Source: Allorhizobium pseudoryzae
GTDB taxonomy: Bacteria; Pseudomonadota; Alphaproteobacteria; Rhizobiales; Rhizobiaceae
Assembly (NCBI RefSeq): GCF_011046245.1
Contig: NZ_CP049241.1
Span: 2,620,001 to 2,684,000 of the forward strand
Length of the DNA stretch: 64,000 bases
Direction: 5' to 3'
The notes below the pieces were generated by a model, which saw only the letters and a program-made list of their open reading frames with translations, was not told the DNA's origin and did no database searches. Positions 1-8,906 of the stretch are shown piece by piece; positions within the stretch are counted from its first letter, which is position 1, and each line of letters starts with the position of its first letter. Position numbers and translations under genes: made by a program.

Positions 1-1143
1 ACAGGCGCCATCGTCGTTACGATGTATATCGGCGTTCTCTCCGGCCGGGCCGTCGGCAAGCAGGGGGCGTTCACCAAGACCGCCGTCGGGCGCTATCTCG
101 CCGGGCGCTACAGGCTCAGCGAGATCGCTCTCGACCAGATCGGCCTTGGGGCCGGCCTCGGCATCTACGCCGTGGCGCTTCTCTTCGGACTTCCACTGAT
201 CCTGCTGACCTGGGGCTTCCAGATCCAGGACATCCAGGCCGGGGCTGTCCGGCTGTTCACGCAGATCTCGATCGGCAGCATTTCCATCTCCCTGATCGGC
301 ATTCTCGTGGGCATCCTGCTGTTCGTGGCCGGTTACTTCGTCACCCGTTTCGTCCAGAGCTGGATCGATCGAAACGTCATGGCCCGCGGTCATGTCGATA
401 CGGGCGTGCGCAACTCCGTCAAGACCGGGATCGGTTACATCGGGGTGGCGGTCGCCGTGATCATCGGCGTATCGGCCGCCGGCATCGACCTGTCCAGCCT
501 GGCGCTCGTGGCAAGCGCGCTCTCGGTCGGCATCGGTTTCGGCCTGCAGAACATCGTCTCGAACTTTGTGTCCGGTCTCATCCTGCTCGTCGAGCGCCCC
601 TTCAAGGTGGGCGACCATGTCGTGACGGGCACGACGGAAGGCATCGTCAAGCGCATCTCGGTGCGCGCGACCGAGATCGAGACGTTCCGCAAGCAGACGA
701 TCATCGTGCCGAATTCCGACCTCATCAATGCCTCGGTCGGCAACTGGACGCACAAGAACCGCATGCAGCGGTCGGAAATTCCGGTTGGCGTGAGCTATGG
801 CTCGGATGCGCGAAAGGTCATGGCGATCCTGCTCGATATCGCCATGACGACACCGAATGTGCTGCACAATCCCGAACCGCATGTGGATTTCATTGGCTTC
901 GGCGGCTCGTCGCTCGATTTCGAACTGCGGTTCCACCTGGCCGATATCAGCGAGGGGATTGCGACACGTGCGGCCGTCCGCGTCGAGATCCTGCGCCGCT
1001 TTGAGGAAGAGGGCATCGAAATTCCCTATCCGCATCAGGACGTCAATATCACCGGAACCGTGTTTACCGTGCCGGCAAGGGAAAAGGCGCGTGCACCCGT
1101 GGAGAACGCCACAAACACCGCCGAGGGAGAGATGAACGCCTGA
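1..1143 (+). CDS. MscS-family mechanosensitive channel, 5'-truncated
   Basis: C-terminal part of a small-conductance mechanosensitive channel of the inner membrane, which opens under membrane tension during hypo-osmotic shock. The frame is open to the first base of the window, so the true start lies upstream; the first in-frame ATG is at 22. Counting from that ATG, hydrophobic segments lie near residues 42-66, 86-112 and 136-154. They are followed by the glycine/alanine-rich pore helix (LALVASALSVGIGFGLQNIV) and the beta domain with the typical ERPFKVGD stretch. The soluble alpha/beta vestibule ends near residue 345, and a short charged tail follows. The extra upstream membrane segments suggest a larger MscK/YbdG-like member rather than a minimal MscS. 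Family assignment is firm; subtype is inference. Confidence 0.9.
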   Translation, partial: TGAIVVTMYIGVLSGRAVGKQGAFTKTAVGRYLAGRYRLSEIALDQIGLGAGLGIYAVALLFGLPLILLTWGFQIQDIQAGAVRLFTQISIGSISISLIGILVGILLFVAGYFVTRFVQSWIDRNVMARGHVDTGVRNSVKTGIGYIGVAVAVIIGVSAAGIDLSSLALVASALSVGIGFGLQNIVSNFVSGLILLVERPFKVGDHVVTGTTEGIVKRISVRATEIETFRKQTIIVPNSDLINASVGNWTHKNRMQRSEIPVGVSYGSDARKVMAILLDIAMTTPNVLHNPEPHVDFIGFGGSSLDFELRFHLADISEGIATRAAVRVEILRRFEEEGIEIPYPHQDVNITGTVFTVPAREKARAPVENATNTAEGEMNA

Positions 1144-1328
1144 CGTTCGAGGCTGGGTGATGTGCTGCCAAAGTCCGGCGCAAAATCGGCTCCGTCGCGG
1201 CAAAGCTTCGCCCATGTCGTAAACAGGCGTTTGGACACTCGACGGGAATTGCATAGTCCGCTCGAATAGAATGTCACCGCCCCGGCACAGGTCTTGGCAG
1301 GCGGGTCGTACCAGAGGGGTCGAGAGCG

Positions 1329-3842
1329 ATGAAGACACAGGCGCGGGCAGTGGTGATCGGAGGCGGCGTCGTCGGCGTATCGACGCTCTATCACCTGGCG
1401 AAAAAGGGCTGGAGCGATGTCGTCCTGATCGAACGCAAGGAGCTGACCTCCGGTTCGACCTGGCATGCGGCGGGCCTGCTGCCACTGTTCAACCTCTCTT
1501 ATTCCGTCGGTCAGCTGCACAAGTATTCGGTCCGCTTCTACGAGGAACTGCAGCAAGAGACCGGCATGAATGTCGGTTTCTCGAAAGTCTCCAACATCCG
1601 TCTCGCCCGCACCAAGGACCGCTGGGACGAGTACATGTATTATGCGGGTATTGCCGAGACGATCGGCGTCAAGGTCAACATCCTGACGCCGGATGAGGTG
1701 AAGGAGATCTGGCCGCTCTGTGAGACGGATGGCCTGCTCGGCGCGATCCAGCATCCGGACGATGGCTACATCCAGCCCGCCGATTTGACCCAGGCGCTCG
1801 CCAAGGGTGCGCGCGACCGCGGCGCCACGATCTACCGCAACACCACCGTGACCGGCATCGAGCAACGCGCCGATGGCCAGTGGAAGGTGACGACCGACAA
1901 GGGCGAGATCATCGCCGAGCACATCATTTCCTGCACCGGTTCCTTTGCCCGCAAGACCGGCGAGATGGTCGGCATCAATATCCCGGTCATCCCGGTCGAG
2001 CACCAGTACATCGTCACCGAGCCGCATCCGGCGATCCAGGAGCGTCGAAAACAGGGCCTGCCGGAAATGGGCGTGCTGCGGGAATCGGATTCGGCCTGGT
2101 ACATGCGCGAGGAGGCCGGCGGCCTGATCCTTGGCCCTTACGAAGTCGGTGCACCGGTCTGTTATGTCGATGGCCCGTCCGACGAGAGCGAATACGAACT
2201 CTTTCAGGAAGAACTCGACCGCCTGATGCCGCATATCGAAACGGCGATCGCCCGCGTGCCGGCCTTCGGAGAAGTCGGCATCAAGAAGGTCTATAACGGC
2301 GCGATCGCCTATACGCCGGATGGCAATCCGATCGTCGGTCCGGCGCCGGGGCTTAAAAATTTCTGGCTGAACGAAGGCCATTCCTTCGGCATCACCGCCG
2401 CGGGCGGTGCCGGCTGGCAGCTTGCCGAATGGATCGTCGATGGCGAGCCGACCGTCGATCTGATGGGCGTTGATCCGCGGCGCTTCGGCCCCTATGCGAC
2501 GGAAGGCTACCTCATCGCCAAGAATGAGGAGGCCTATGCCAACGTCTTCACCATGCATTATCCGGATGAGGAGCGGGCCGCGGCGCGTCCGCTGAAGACG
2601 ACGCCGGTGTATGACCGTCTGAAAAAGCTCGGCGGCGTCTTCGGTTCGGTCTACGGCTGGGAGCGCGCCAACTGGTATGCGCCGGCAGGCTACGAACTGC
2701 CGGAGAGCGAAAAGGGCGTCGGCGCCGACGTCATCACCAACCACAATTATGCACCGCCGCTCGAAGACGGGCGCTATGTCGAAAAGTGGTCGTTCCGCCG
2801 CTCGAATTACTGGGAGCATGTCGGCAACGAGGTGAAGAACGTCACGGAGAATGTCGGCGTGCTCGACATGTCGCCGTTCGCCAAGATGGAAGTCTCTGGT
2901 CCCGGTGCGCGCGAGTGGCTGGAATCGATCTTTGCCAATGCCATCCCGAAGAAGCGCGGCCGCATCGCGCTTGCCCACATCCTGACACCGGCCGGCGGCG
3001 TGCGGGCGGAATTCACGATCTACGAATGGGCGCCCGGTCGCTTCTACATGGTCTCGGCCGGTGGTCTCGAGGCACATGACCACGACCTTCTCTGGCGTCT
3101 CGCGCCGAAGGACGGCTCCGTCGTGCTGCAGCCGATCACCCAGAAGTATGGCGTGCTGGTTCTGGCCGGGCCGAAGTCCCGCGCGGTGCTGAAGAAGCTC
3201 ACGCGCACCAGCCTGGAGAACAAGGATTTCCCCTGGCTGACGGGCAAGCAGATCTCGGTCGGCGTCGCCTCCGCCCATGCGCTGCGCGTCAACTTCGTCG
3301 GCGAACTGGGCTGGGAATTGCATCACCCGATCGAAATGCAGGCCTATATCTTCGACCAGCTGATGGAGGCCGGCACCGAGTTCGGGATCAAGCCGTTCGG
3401 CATCCGGGCCATGGTCTCTATGGCGGTCGAGAAATCCTACCGCAACATGGGCCGCGAATTGTCGATCGAATACAATGCCTACGAGTCCGGTCTCGACCGC
3501 TTCGTCAAACCGGAGAAGCCGTTCATTGGCCGTGATGGTCTCGTCGCCTACAAGAACAACGGCCTCAAATGGATCTTCTCAACGCTTGAGGTCAAGGGCA
3601 CGACAGAGGTCGATGCACGCGGCTCCGAAGCGATCTATGATGCCGGCGGTGCACTGGTCGGCCGGGTCACGAGCGGCGGCTACGGCTGGCGTGTGGGCAA
3701 GTCGCTGGCGCTTGCCATGCTGAAGCCTGAGCATGCGGCGATCAGCACAGCGCTGAAGGTGAAGATCCTCGGCACGCTCTATGAGGCGGAAGTCGTCGGT
3801 GAGAGCCCGTTCGATCCGGACAATGCGGTGCTCAGAGCCTAA
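1329..3842 (+). CDS. FAD-dependent dimethylglycine/sarcosine dehydrogenase-like protein with GcvT domains
   Basis: An 837-residue oxidative demethylase-type enzyme. The N-terminal half is a DAO-type FAD domain with the dinucleotide motif GGGVVG (residues 11-16). The GSTWHAAG motif follows; its His46 matches the histidine that binds FAD covalently in dimethylglycine dehydrogenase. An FAO_M linker lies near 370-425. The C-terminal half is a GcvT-like tetrahydrofolate-binding aminomethyltransferase domain (about 427-710) with a GCV_T C-terminal domain (730-820). Such enzymes oxidise N-methyl groups of dimethylglycine, sarcosine or related amines and pass the one-carbon unit to tetrahydrofolate. 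Length and domain order match the family. The exact substrate cannot be read from sequence. A GlxA-family regulator (6252-7271) and a betaine-type importer (10929-14062) nearby fit methylated-amine catabolism. A strong terminator follows. Confidence 0.88.
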   Translation: MKTQARAVVIGGGVVGVSTLYHLAKKGWSDVVLIERKELTSGSTWHAAGLLPLFNLSYSVGQLHKYSVRFYEELQQETGMNVGFSKVSNIRLARTKDRWDEYMYYAGIAETIGVKVNILTPDEVKEIWPLCETDGLLGAIQHPDDGYIQPADLTQALAKGARDRGATIYRNTTVTGIEQRADGQWKVTTDKGEIIAEHIISCTGSFARKTGEMVGINIPVIPVEHQYIVTEPHPAIQERRKQGLPEMGVLRESDSAWYMREEAGGLILGPYEVGAPVCYVDGPSDESEYELFQEELDRLMPHIETAIARVPAFGEVGIKKVYNGAIAYTPDGNPIVGPAPGLKNFWLNEGHSFGITAAGGAGWQLAEWIVDGEPTVDLMGVDPRRFGPYATEGYLIAKNEEAYANVFTMHYPDEERAAARPLKTTPVYDRLKKLGGVFGSVYGWERANWYAPAGYELPESEKGVGADVITNHNYAPPLEDGRYVEKWSFRRSNYWEHVGNEVKNVTENVGVLDMSPFAKMEVSGPGAREWLESIFANAIPKKRGRIALAHILTPAGGVRAEFTIYEWAPGRFYMVSAGGLEAHDHDLLWRLAPKDGSVVLQPITQKYGVLVLAGPKSRAVLKKLTRTSLENKDFPWLTGKQISVGVASAHALRVNFVGELGWELHHPIEMQAYIFDQLMEAGTEFGIKPFGIRAMVSMAVEKSYRNMGRELSIEYNAYESGLDRFVKPEKPFIGRDGLVAYKNNGLKWIFSTLEVKGTTEVDARGSEAIYDAGGALVGRVTSGGYGWRVGKSLALAMLKPEHAAISTALKVKILGTLYEAEVVGESPFDPDNAVLRA

Positions 3843-3867
3843 GCAATACTTTATTGACCACGCGATG

Positions 3868-3896
3868 AAAGCGGTCCGTTTCGGGCCGCTTTTTTC
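3868..3896 (+). terminator. Rho-independent terminator after the FAD dehydrogenase
   Basis: Arms 3869-3877 and 3883-3891 pair over nine positions including one G-T, with a five-base loop. The stem runs directly into a T run at 3890-3895. It lies 26 bases after the stop of the upstream gene. Confidence 0.85.
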
Positions 3897-3988
3897 TTGC
3901 CAATCCCGATTTCGAACAATTGCGCTTAATGTTTCAGCAAGTCGTGATGTCTAGATTGTGTCGCCAGAGATCACACAAAAGGTTGACC

Positions 3989-4846
3989 ATGACTTATCTG
4001 GGCGTATCTGGAATGCAGTATTCTGGCGAACAGTTTCCGGAGGCCCGCATTATTGTCGCGGAAGACTCGAACGTCTTCACGTCGATGATCCGCCAGCGTT
4101 TGAAGGAGATCTTCGGGATCGAAGCCGAGATCTGCCGGACCTACGAAGATCTGATGATGGCCAATGAACTGTCGGAGGAGCCGGTGACACTGGCGATCTC
4201 CAACATCAACCTTCCCGGTGCCGAAAACGGCGAGGCGCTGGAATATCTGCTCGATCTCAACATCCCGACCGTCGTATTCACCGGCACCTTCCAGGAACAC
4301 ACCCGCGAAAAGCTGCTCGCCAAGGACATCGTCGACTACATCCTCAAGGACAACGTCTTTGCCGTCGAAATGCTGGTCGAATCGGTCTGCCGCTTCCTCA
4401 CCAACCACCGTCACCACGTGCTGATCGTCGATGACAGCCCGACGGCGCGTGCACTTCTGTCCACCCGTCTCAAGCGCTACAATTTCCGCGTCAGCGTTGC
4501 TGAAAGCGGGGCCAAGGCGATCGAGCTTCTGAAGAAGAATGCCGATATCGGCCTCGTCGTGACCGACTACAACATGCCGGACATCGATGGTTTCGAACTC
4601 ACCCGCCGTATCCGCTCGGTGCGCGGTTCGCACGAACTGCGTGTCATCGGCGTTTCCTCCTCGACGGACCGTCTGCTGTCGGCGCGCTTCCTGAAGGCCG
4701 GCGGCAATGACTTCATGCTGCGACCTTTCATTGACGAAGAGTTCTATTGCCGCGTTAACCAGAACCTAGACACTCTGGTGCAGATTAAGTCCATGCAGGC
4801 CGCCAACGAGCGTCGTCCTGTTGGAAAGGCCGCGGTGCCGGCGTAA
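3989..4846 (+). CDS. Tandem-receiver (REC-REC) response regulator
   Basis: A 285-residue protein made of two receiver domains and no output domain. REC2 (about residues 143-265) is complete: acidic pair D148-D149, phosphoacceptor D193 in VVTDYNMPDIDG, and the expected Thr/Ser and Lys/Pro positions. REC1 (about 20-138) keeps the acidic pair in AEDSN, but has Asn72 where the phosphoacceptor Asp should be (LAISNINLPG), so it should not be phosphorylated. The start ATG at 3989 follows AAAGG; an in-frame ATG at 4013 is an alternative. The next gene, 18 bases downstream, is a paralogue with the opposite pattern of receiver loss and a GGDEF output. The pair probably forms one signalling unit that controls cyclic di-GMP. 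The partner kinase is not in the window. Confidence 0.85.
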   Translation: MTYLGVSGMQYSGEQFPEARIIVAEDSNVFTSMIRQRLKEIFGIEAEICRTYEDLMMANELSEEPVTLAISNINLPGAENGEALEYLLDLNIPTVVFTGTFQEHTREKLLAKDIVDYILKDNVFAVEMLVESVCRFLTNHRHHVLIVDDSPTARALLSTRLKRYNFRVSVAESGAKAIELLKKNADIGLVVTDYNMPDIDGFELTRRIRSVRGSHELRVIGVSSSTDRLLSARFLKAGGNDFMLRPFIDEEFYCRVNQNLDTLVQIKSMQAANERRPVGKAAVPA

Positions 4847-4864
4847 GCGTAGGAAGGAACCGGC

Positions 4865-6247
4865 ATGCCGTATGTTCAGCAGATCGTTGCACCAAAGCGC
4901 GATCGAAAGGACGGACCGGTTCTTCTCGTCGAAGATTCCCGCACCTTCGCGTCCATCCTCTCCTATCGCTTTCGGGAGGAAATCGGCCGCAGTGTCGTGC
5001 ATTGTGCTTCGATGCCGCAGCTTGAAGAGACGCTGAAGCGCGGTGAACAGAATTACCCGATTGCCGTCGTTGACCTGAACCTTCCCGGCTCTCCGCATGG
5101 GGAGGTCCTCGACCTCGTCATCCGCTATGGCATTCCGGTTGTCGTCTTTACCGGCAGCTTCGATCTTGGCGCCCGCGAGCGCATCCTGGATCGGCATGTC
5201 GTTGATTATGTCATCAAGGACAACGAGCGCGCGTGCGACATGATTGTCGAATCGGTGCGCCGCGCGCTGGCCAATCGTGACGTCCGCGTGCTTCTGGTGC
5301 ACGAGCCTGGAGAGGCGCGCGATCAGCTTGCCGCGCTGTTGCGGGCACAGCTTCTCACCGTTGTCGAGGTGGCGACAGGCGAGCAGGGCCGTACGCTCAT
5401 CGAGATCAATCCCGATATCGAACTCGTGCTGATCGGTCAGCATCTGCCGGACATGGATGGTCTGCAGTTCTGCCGGCGCATCCGCCGCAAGCATGGCGAC
5501 GATCGCCTGCGTGTCATCGGCATCCTGCCGACCGCAGACCGGTTCCTGTCCGTCGGCTTCATCAAGGCGGGCGCCAACGATGTGATCTATCAGCCGTTGC
5601 TGGTCGAAGAGGTGCAGTGCCGTGTGGCGCACACCATCGATACGCTGTCGCAGATGAAGCAATTGCGCATCGCCGCAGCGAGCGACTACCTGACCGGCCT
5701 GTTCAATCGGCGCTATTTCTACATGATGGGGCCGGACCTTATCGAGAAATGCCTGCAGACCGGCGTTTCCTGTTCCATGGCGCTGATCGACATTGATCAT
5801 TTCCGCCGCGTCAACGACACCTATGGCAACGATCTCGGCGATGCCATCCTGACCGGGCTTGCGACACGCATGCAGCAGCTGGTGGACATGGACCAGAATC
5901 TTGTCGCACGGCTCGGTGGGGAGGAGTTTGCCCTTCTTCTGCACGGCATGGACGGCGCGCGTGCCTCGATCTTCTGCGAGATGCTGCGCCAGGAGCTCGC
6001 CAAGCTCCGCTTCGTCGCTGGCGCGCAGGAGGTGTCCGTGACCGTCTCGATCGGCGTGGCCGAGATCGAGGCGCGCGAGACATTCGACAATTATCTCAAC
6101 GCTGCCGACCAGTTCCTGTTCATGGCGAAGCAGAGCGGCCGCGACCGCGTCTTCTCCGACCACTGGATGCGCGTCATGGGAGAGGCCGGACAATCCCGCC
6201 GCCCGCAGCCTTTCGAAACGGGCGGCGACGTTCTTTACCTCACCTGA
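4865..6247 (+). CDS. REC-REC-GGDEF diguanylate cyclase
   Basis: A 460-residue response regulator with two receivers and a C-terminal GGDEF domain (about 268-430). The GGDEF domain makes cyclic di-GMP from two GTP. The active-site motif is GGEEF at 351-355 with the DxLTGLFNRR entry motif near 274-283, so catalysis should be intact. The product-inhibition RxxD site is absent (the sequence before GGEEF is MDQN-LVARL). REC1 has acceptor D70 (VVDLNLPG) and the acidic pair ED. REC2 has His146-Glu147 in place of the acidic pair and Gly191 in place of the acceptor Asp (VLIGQHLPDMDG), so it is a pseudoreceiver. The ATG follows AGGAAGGA. Lies 18 bases after the paralogous REC-REC gene and is probably co-transcribed. 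Confidence 0.9.
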   Translation: MPYVQQIVAPKRDRKDGPVLLVEDSRTFASILSYRFREEIGRSVVHCASMPQLEETLKRGEQNYPIAVVDLNLPGSPHGEVLDLVIRYGIPVVVFTGSFDLGARERILDRHVVDYVIKDNERACDMIVESVRRALANRDVRVLLVHEPGEARDQLAALLRAQLLTVVEVATGEQGRTLIEINPDIELVLIGQHLPDMDGLQFCRRIRRKHGDDRLRVIGILPTADRFLSVGFIKAGANDVIYQPLLVEEVQCRVAHTIDTLSQMKQLRIAAASDYLTGLFNRRYFYMMGPDLIEKCLQTGVSCSMALIDIDHFRRVNDTYGNDLGDAILTGLATRMQQLVDMDQNLVARLGGEEFALLLHGMDGARASIFCEMLRQELAKLRFVAGAQEVSVTVSIGVAEIEARETFDNYLNAADQFLFMAKQSGRDRVFSDHWMRVMGEAGQSRRPQPFETGGDVLYLT

Positions 6248-6251
6248 GCCG

Positions 6252-7271
6252 TTACACCACGACGCCGGTGCGCGACGGGTTCATCGTCAGTTTCCGTTCC
6301 GCGCGTTCCTGCTGCGGCGAGCGGTTATAGACCTCGCGATAGCACTTGGAAAAATGCGAAGCGGAGACGAAGCCGCAGGCGACCGCCACTTCCACCACCG
6401 GCATGGAGGATTGCACCAGCAGGTGTCGCGCCCGGTCGAGCCGGATTTCCAGATAGTAGCGTGCCGGGGAGCGGCCCATTTCCTGGCGGAACAGCCGCTC
6501 GATCTGGCGCCGCGACAGGCCGACCGCATCGGCAATCTCGACCAGCGATAGCGGCTCGGCCAGGTGGCCTTCCATCAGTTCGATGATCGACAGCACCTTG
6601 CCGTTCTGCACACCAAGGCGCGCCCGCAGCGGCAGGCGCTGGCGGTCGTGCGGGTTGCGCACCCGGTCCGTCAACTGCTGCTCGCAGACGCGGTTGACCA
6701 GCGTCTCGCCAAAATCCTGGCCGATCAGGTTCAGCATCATGTCGAGCGAGGCGGTGCCGCCGGCGCAGGTGTAGAGATTGGCATCCACCTCGTAGAGATC
6801 GGCATAGACCTCCACCTGCGGGAAGGCCTCCGCAAAACCGGGCAGGTTTTCCCAGTGGATCGCGCAGCGCTTGCCGTTCAGCAGTCCTGCCTGGGCCAGC
6901 ACATGCGCGCCCGTACAGAGGCTGCCGACCGCGACGCCGCGGTTATAGGTCTCGCGCAGGAAGGCATTGACCGACTTGTTGTTGAACTCCTCGACATAGA
7001 CGCCCGAACAGACCAGCACCATGTTGGGGCGATGTTCGCCACCCAGGTTGCGGCGTTCGTCGGCGAGCGACGAATTGACTTCAATGGCAATGCCGCTCGA
7101 CGAATAGACCTTTTCGCCATCCGCCGATGCCAGCCGCCAGTCATAGGCGGGGTAACCCAGCATGCGATTAGCGATCCTCAGGGTTTCGACGGCGGCTGCA
7201 AACGGCAGCATGGTGAAATGCGGAACGAGAAAAAAGACGAGCGTACGCTTCTTGGCAGGGGGCTTGTTCAT
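6252..7271 (-). CDS. GlxA/GbdR-type AraC-family transcriptional regulator
   Basis: A 339-residue regulator with an N-terminal DJ-1/PfpI (class I glutamine amidotransferase-like) domain (about 10-180), including the GSLCTGAHVLAQAGLL segment, and a C-terminal AraC double helix-turn-helix (about 240-325). This architecture is found in GbdR and CdhR of Pseudomonas, which control glycine betaine and carnitine catabolism, and in many uncharacterised GlxA proteins. The start at 7271 (MNKPPAKKRTLVFFLVPHF) matches the usual family N-terminus; the open frame extends further upstream without family similarity. It converges on the diguanylate cyclase gene (4-base gap) and lies between a dimethylglycine dehydrogenase-like gene and a betaine-type importer, which makes control of methylated amines plausible but unproven. 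Confidence 0.85.
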   Translation of the reverse strand: MNKPPAKKRTLVFFLVPHFTMLPFAAAVETLRIANRMLGYPAYDWRLASADGEKVYSSSGIAIEVNSSLADERRNLGGEHRPNMVLVCSGVYVEEFNNKSVNAFLRETYNRGVAVGSLCTGAHVLAQAGLLNGKRCAIHWENLPGFAEAFPQVEVYADLYEVDANLYTCAGGTASLDMMLNLIGQDFGETLVNRVCEQQLTDRVRNPHDRQRLPLRARLGVQNGKVLSIIELMEGHLAEPLSLVEIADAVGLSRRQIERLFRQEMGRSPARYYLEIRLDRARHLLVQSSMPVVEVAVACGFVSASHFSKCYREVYNRSPQQERAERKLTMNPSRTGVVV

Positions 7272-7477
7272 CGAGGGTCGGGCTCCGTGGCGGCTCGATA
7301 TTCCTCGCGTGGAATTGCGGTTTCTCAATGTCCTGTCTGCGACATTTAAGTCGGGATCTGCGCCTGCATACGGAAAGGGATGGGTTTCATTGTCCCCTGT
7401 GCGACAACCCGCGCCGCATATTTGCGCATATGACCGGAAGTCGTGCGCCGCTGGGTGCAAAAATAAGGCACGGCATG

Positions 7478-7514
7478 AAAAAGGCCCCTGTCTCCCTCAG
7501 GCGAGACAAGGGCC
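7478..7514 (-). terminator. Rho-independent terminator of the DUF1127 gene
   Basis: Read on the minus strand, arms 7503-7514 and 7483-7494 form a 12-position stem (one mismatch) followed by five T (7482-7478). It sits 24 bases past the stop of the DUF1127 gene. Confidence 0.85.
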
Positions 7515-7537
7515 CATCAGGACACGGTGCCGGCATA

Positions 7538-7753
7538 TCAGTGGAGCTCGCGTGCCGTGGTGTTGCGGGCAGGCCAGCCAATGTCCTTGCGGACATCGAA
7601 GGGCAGGCTGGCAATTTCCCGCGCCGTGCGGCGGGAGGCATACTCCCTGCGATGCCTTGCAACGGCCTCGCTTGCCCGGCTCAACTGGGCTTCCAGCCAG
7701 ATCAGGGCACGGTGGGTGCGTGAGGGGGATCGATGATCGATGATCAGGGTCAT
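7538..7753 (-). CDS. DUF1127 small protein
   Basis: A 71-residue arginine-rich protein. The C-terminal part (REIASLPFDVRKDIGWPA) is the DUF1127/YjiS signature seen in many short alphaproteobacterial proteins. Some members of this family bind RNA and influence phosphate and carbon metabolism in Agrobacterium and Rhodobacter; whether this one does is unknown. The start ATG follows AAAGGAAC. It is transcribed divergently from a LysR-type gene, and the shared spacer carries a long direct repeat, so the LysR protein probably regulates one or both. Its own terminator lies immediately downstream. Confidence 0.85.
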   Translation of the reverse strand: MTLIIDHRSPSRTHRALIWLEAQLSRASEAVARHRREYASRRTAREIASLPFDVRKDIGWPARNTTARELH

Positions 7754-7802
7754 TGCGGTTCCTTTCTCTGCTGGTGACCTAAACCAGGATTGCGCCGATC
7801 CA

Positions 7803-7904
7803 GATGATCAATCAAACGAATGGATTTTATATCATCCATCAGACTTGGTGACGTGTCTGGAGGCCCTGAGAAGATGGTTCCTGGTTGACGATCAATCAAA
7901 CGAA
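7803..7904. promoter_or_regulatory. Direct repeat in the DUF1127/LysR divergent promoter
   Basis: The same 14-base string ATCAATCAAACGAA occurs at 7807-7820 and 7891-7904. The copies are in the same orientation with starts 84 bases apart, close to eight helical turns. Both copies are preceded by GA(T/C)G and followed by an AT-rich segment. Position in a divergent spacer beside a LysR gene suggests paired operator sites; this is inference. Confidence 0.5.
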
Positions 7905-7946
7905 ATGATATGGTTCTTATGTTCATTTATTTTGAAAGAGAGCCCG

Positions 7947-8843
7947 ATGAACGCACCCTTCCGCCATGCGCTTCCGTTGCTCGACAACGACGTCCTGAAG
8001 ACTTTCGTCGCCATTGCCGACACCGGGAACTTTTCGACGGCGGCGGAGGCTGTGCTGCGGACGCCGTCTGCGGTCTCCATGCAGATCAAGAAACTGGAGG
8101 ACCAGCTGCGCACGACGCTCTTCCTGCGGGATGCCCGCTCGGTGACATTGACGCCGCATGGCGAGATGCTGCTATCCTATGCGCGCCGCATGATCGCACT
8201 CTCCAACGAGGCGGTGTCGCGCTTTGTGATGCCGGAATTATCCGGTGTGGTGCGGTTGGGCGCCGCGGACGATATCGCCGAGCGCCTGCTGCCCAGCATT
8301 CTTAAGGATTTTTCGGCCAAGTTTCCGGGCATCATGGTGGATGTGACCGTCGATATGAGCATGAAGCTTCGTCGGCGCATGGAGGAGCAGAGGCTCGATC
8401 TCGCCCTCGTGAACTATTCCTGTATGTCGCAACTGCCCGTGGGCGAGGTGGTCTATCAGGACCGGCTGGTCTGGGCGGGTGCCAAATGCGGCACGGCGCA
8501 TCTGCGCGACCCTCTGCCGATCTCGATCTGGGAAGAGGGCTGCATCTGGCGCCAGGCGGCCGTCAACGGGCTCGAGCAGATGAAACGCGCCTACCGGATC
8601 GCCTATCTGAGCTCCAACACGATGGCGCAGCGCGCCGCGGTGGTCTCGGATCTGGCGATTGCGCCATTCCCGCGCTCCTACATCACCGATGACATGGTCG
8701 TTCTTGGATCGAAGGAAGGTTTGCCCGAACTGATGTCCTTCGATATCCGACTGCTGTCTGCGCCCCAATTGTCGGTGCCGGCGAAGGCGGTGGCCGAACG
8801 CATCCGGGATGCCTATGTGGATTACGAGAAGGCAGCCGCCTAA
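7947..8843 (+). CDS. LysR-family transcriptional regulator
   Basis: A 298-residue LysR-type regulator. The winged helix-turn-helix (about residues 10-70) contains FVAIADTGNFSTAAEAVLRTPSAVSMQIKKLEDQL. The substrate-binding domain starts near residue 95. The start at 7947 is set by GAAAGAGAG 5-13 bases upstream; an open frame continues upstream through the promoter repeats but is not coding-like. Divergent from the DUF1127 gene. No metabolic operon is attached, so its effector is unknown. The domain resembles the LrhA/HdfR-like branch, which often acts on motility or stress genes, but that comparison is weak. Confidence 0.88.
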   Translation: MNAPFRHALPLLDNDVLKTFVAIADTGNFSTAAEAVLRTPSAVSMQIKKLEDQLRTTLFLRDARSVTLTPHGEMLLSYARRMIALSNEAVSRFVMPELSGVVRLGAADDIAERLLPSILKDFSAKFPGIMVDVTVDMSMKLRRRMEEQRLDLALVNYSCMSQLPVGEVVYQDRLVWAGAKCGTAHLRDPLPISIWEEGCIWRQAAVNGLEQMKRAYRIAYLSSNTMAQRAAVVSDLAIAPFPRSYITDDMVVLGSKEGLPELMSFDIRLLSAPQLSVPAKAVAERIRDAYVDYEKAAA

Positions 8844-8863
8844 GCTTTCGCGGCTAAGGCGTC

Positions 8864-8895
8864 CTGCAGCCGGCCTGGCCTTGGGTCGGCTGCAG
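8864..8895. terminator. Stem-loop between convergent LysR and small membrane protein genes
   Basis: Arms 8864-8872 and 8887-8895 are a perfect nine-base inverted repeat (CTGCAGCCG/CGGCTGCAG) with a 14-base loop and no T run. It lies between two converging genes and may end transcription from both sides. Confidence 0.5.
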
Positions 8896-8906
8896 ATCGG
8901 ATGAAC

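Noticed and set aside
1035..3326. A 763-codon open frame on the minus strand opposite the FAD dehydrogenase gene
   Set aside because: It mirrors a firmly identified gene. Its product is rich in Arg, His and Asp without domains, as expected from the reverse of GC-rich coding DNA.
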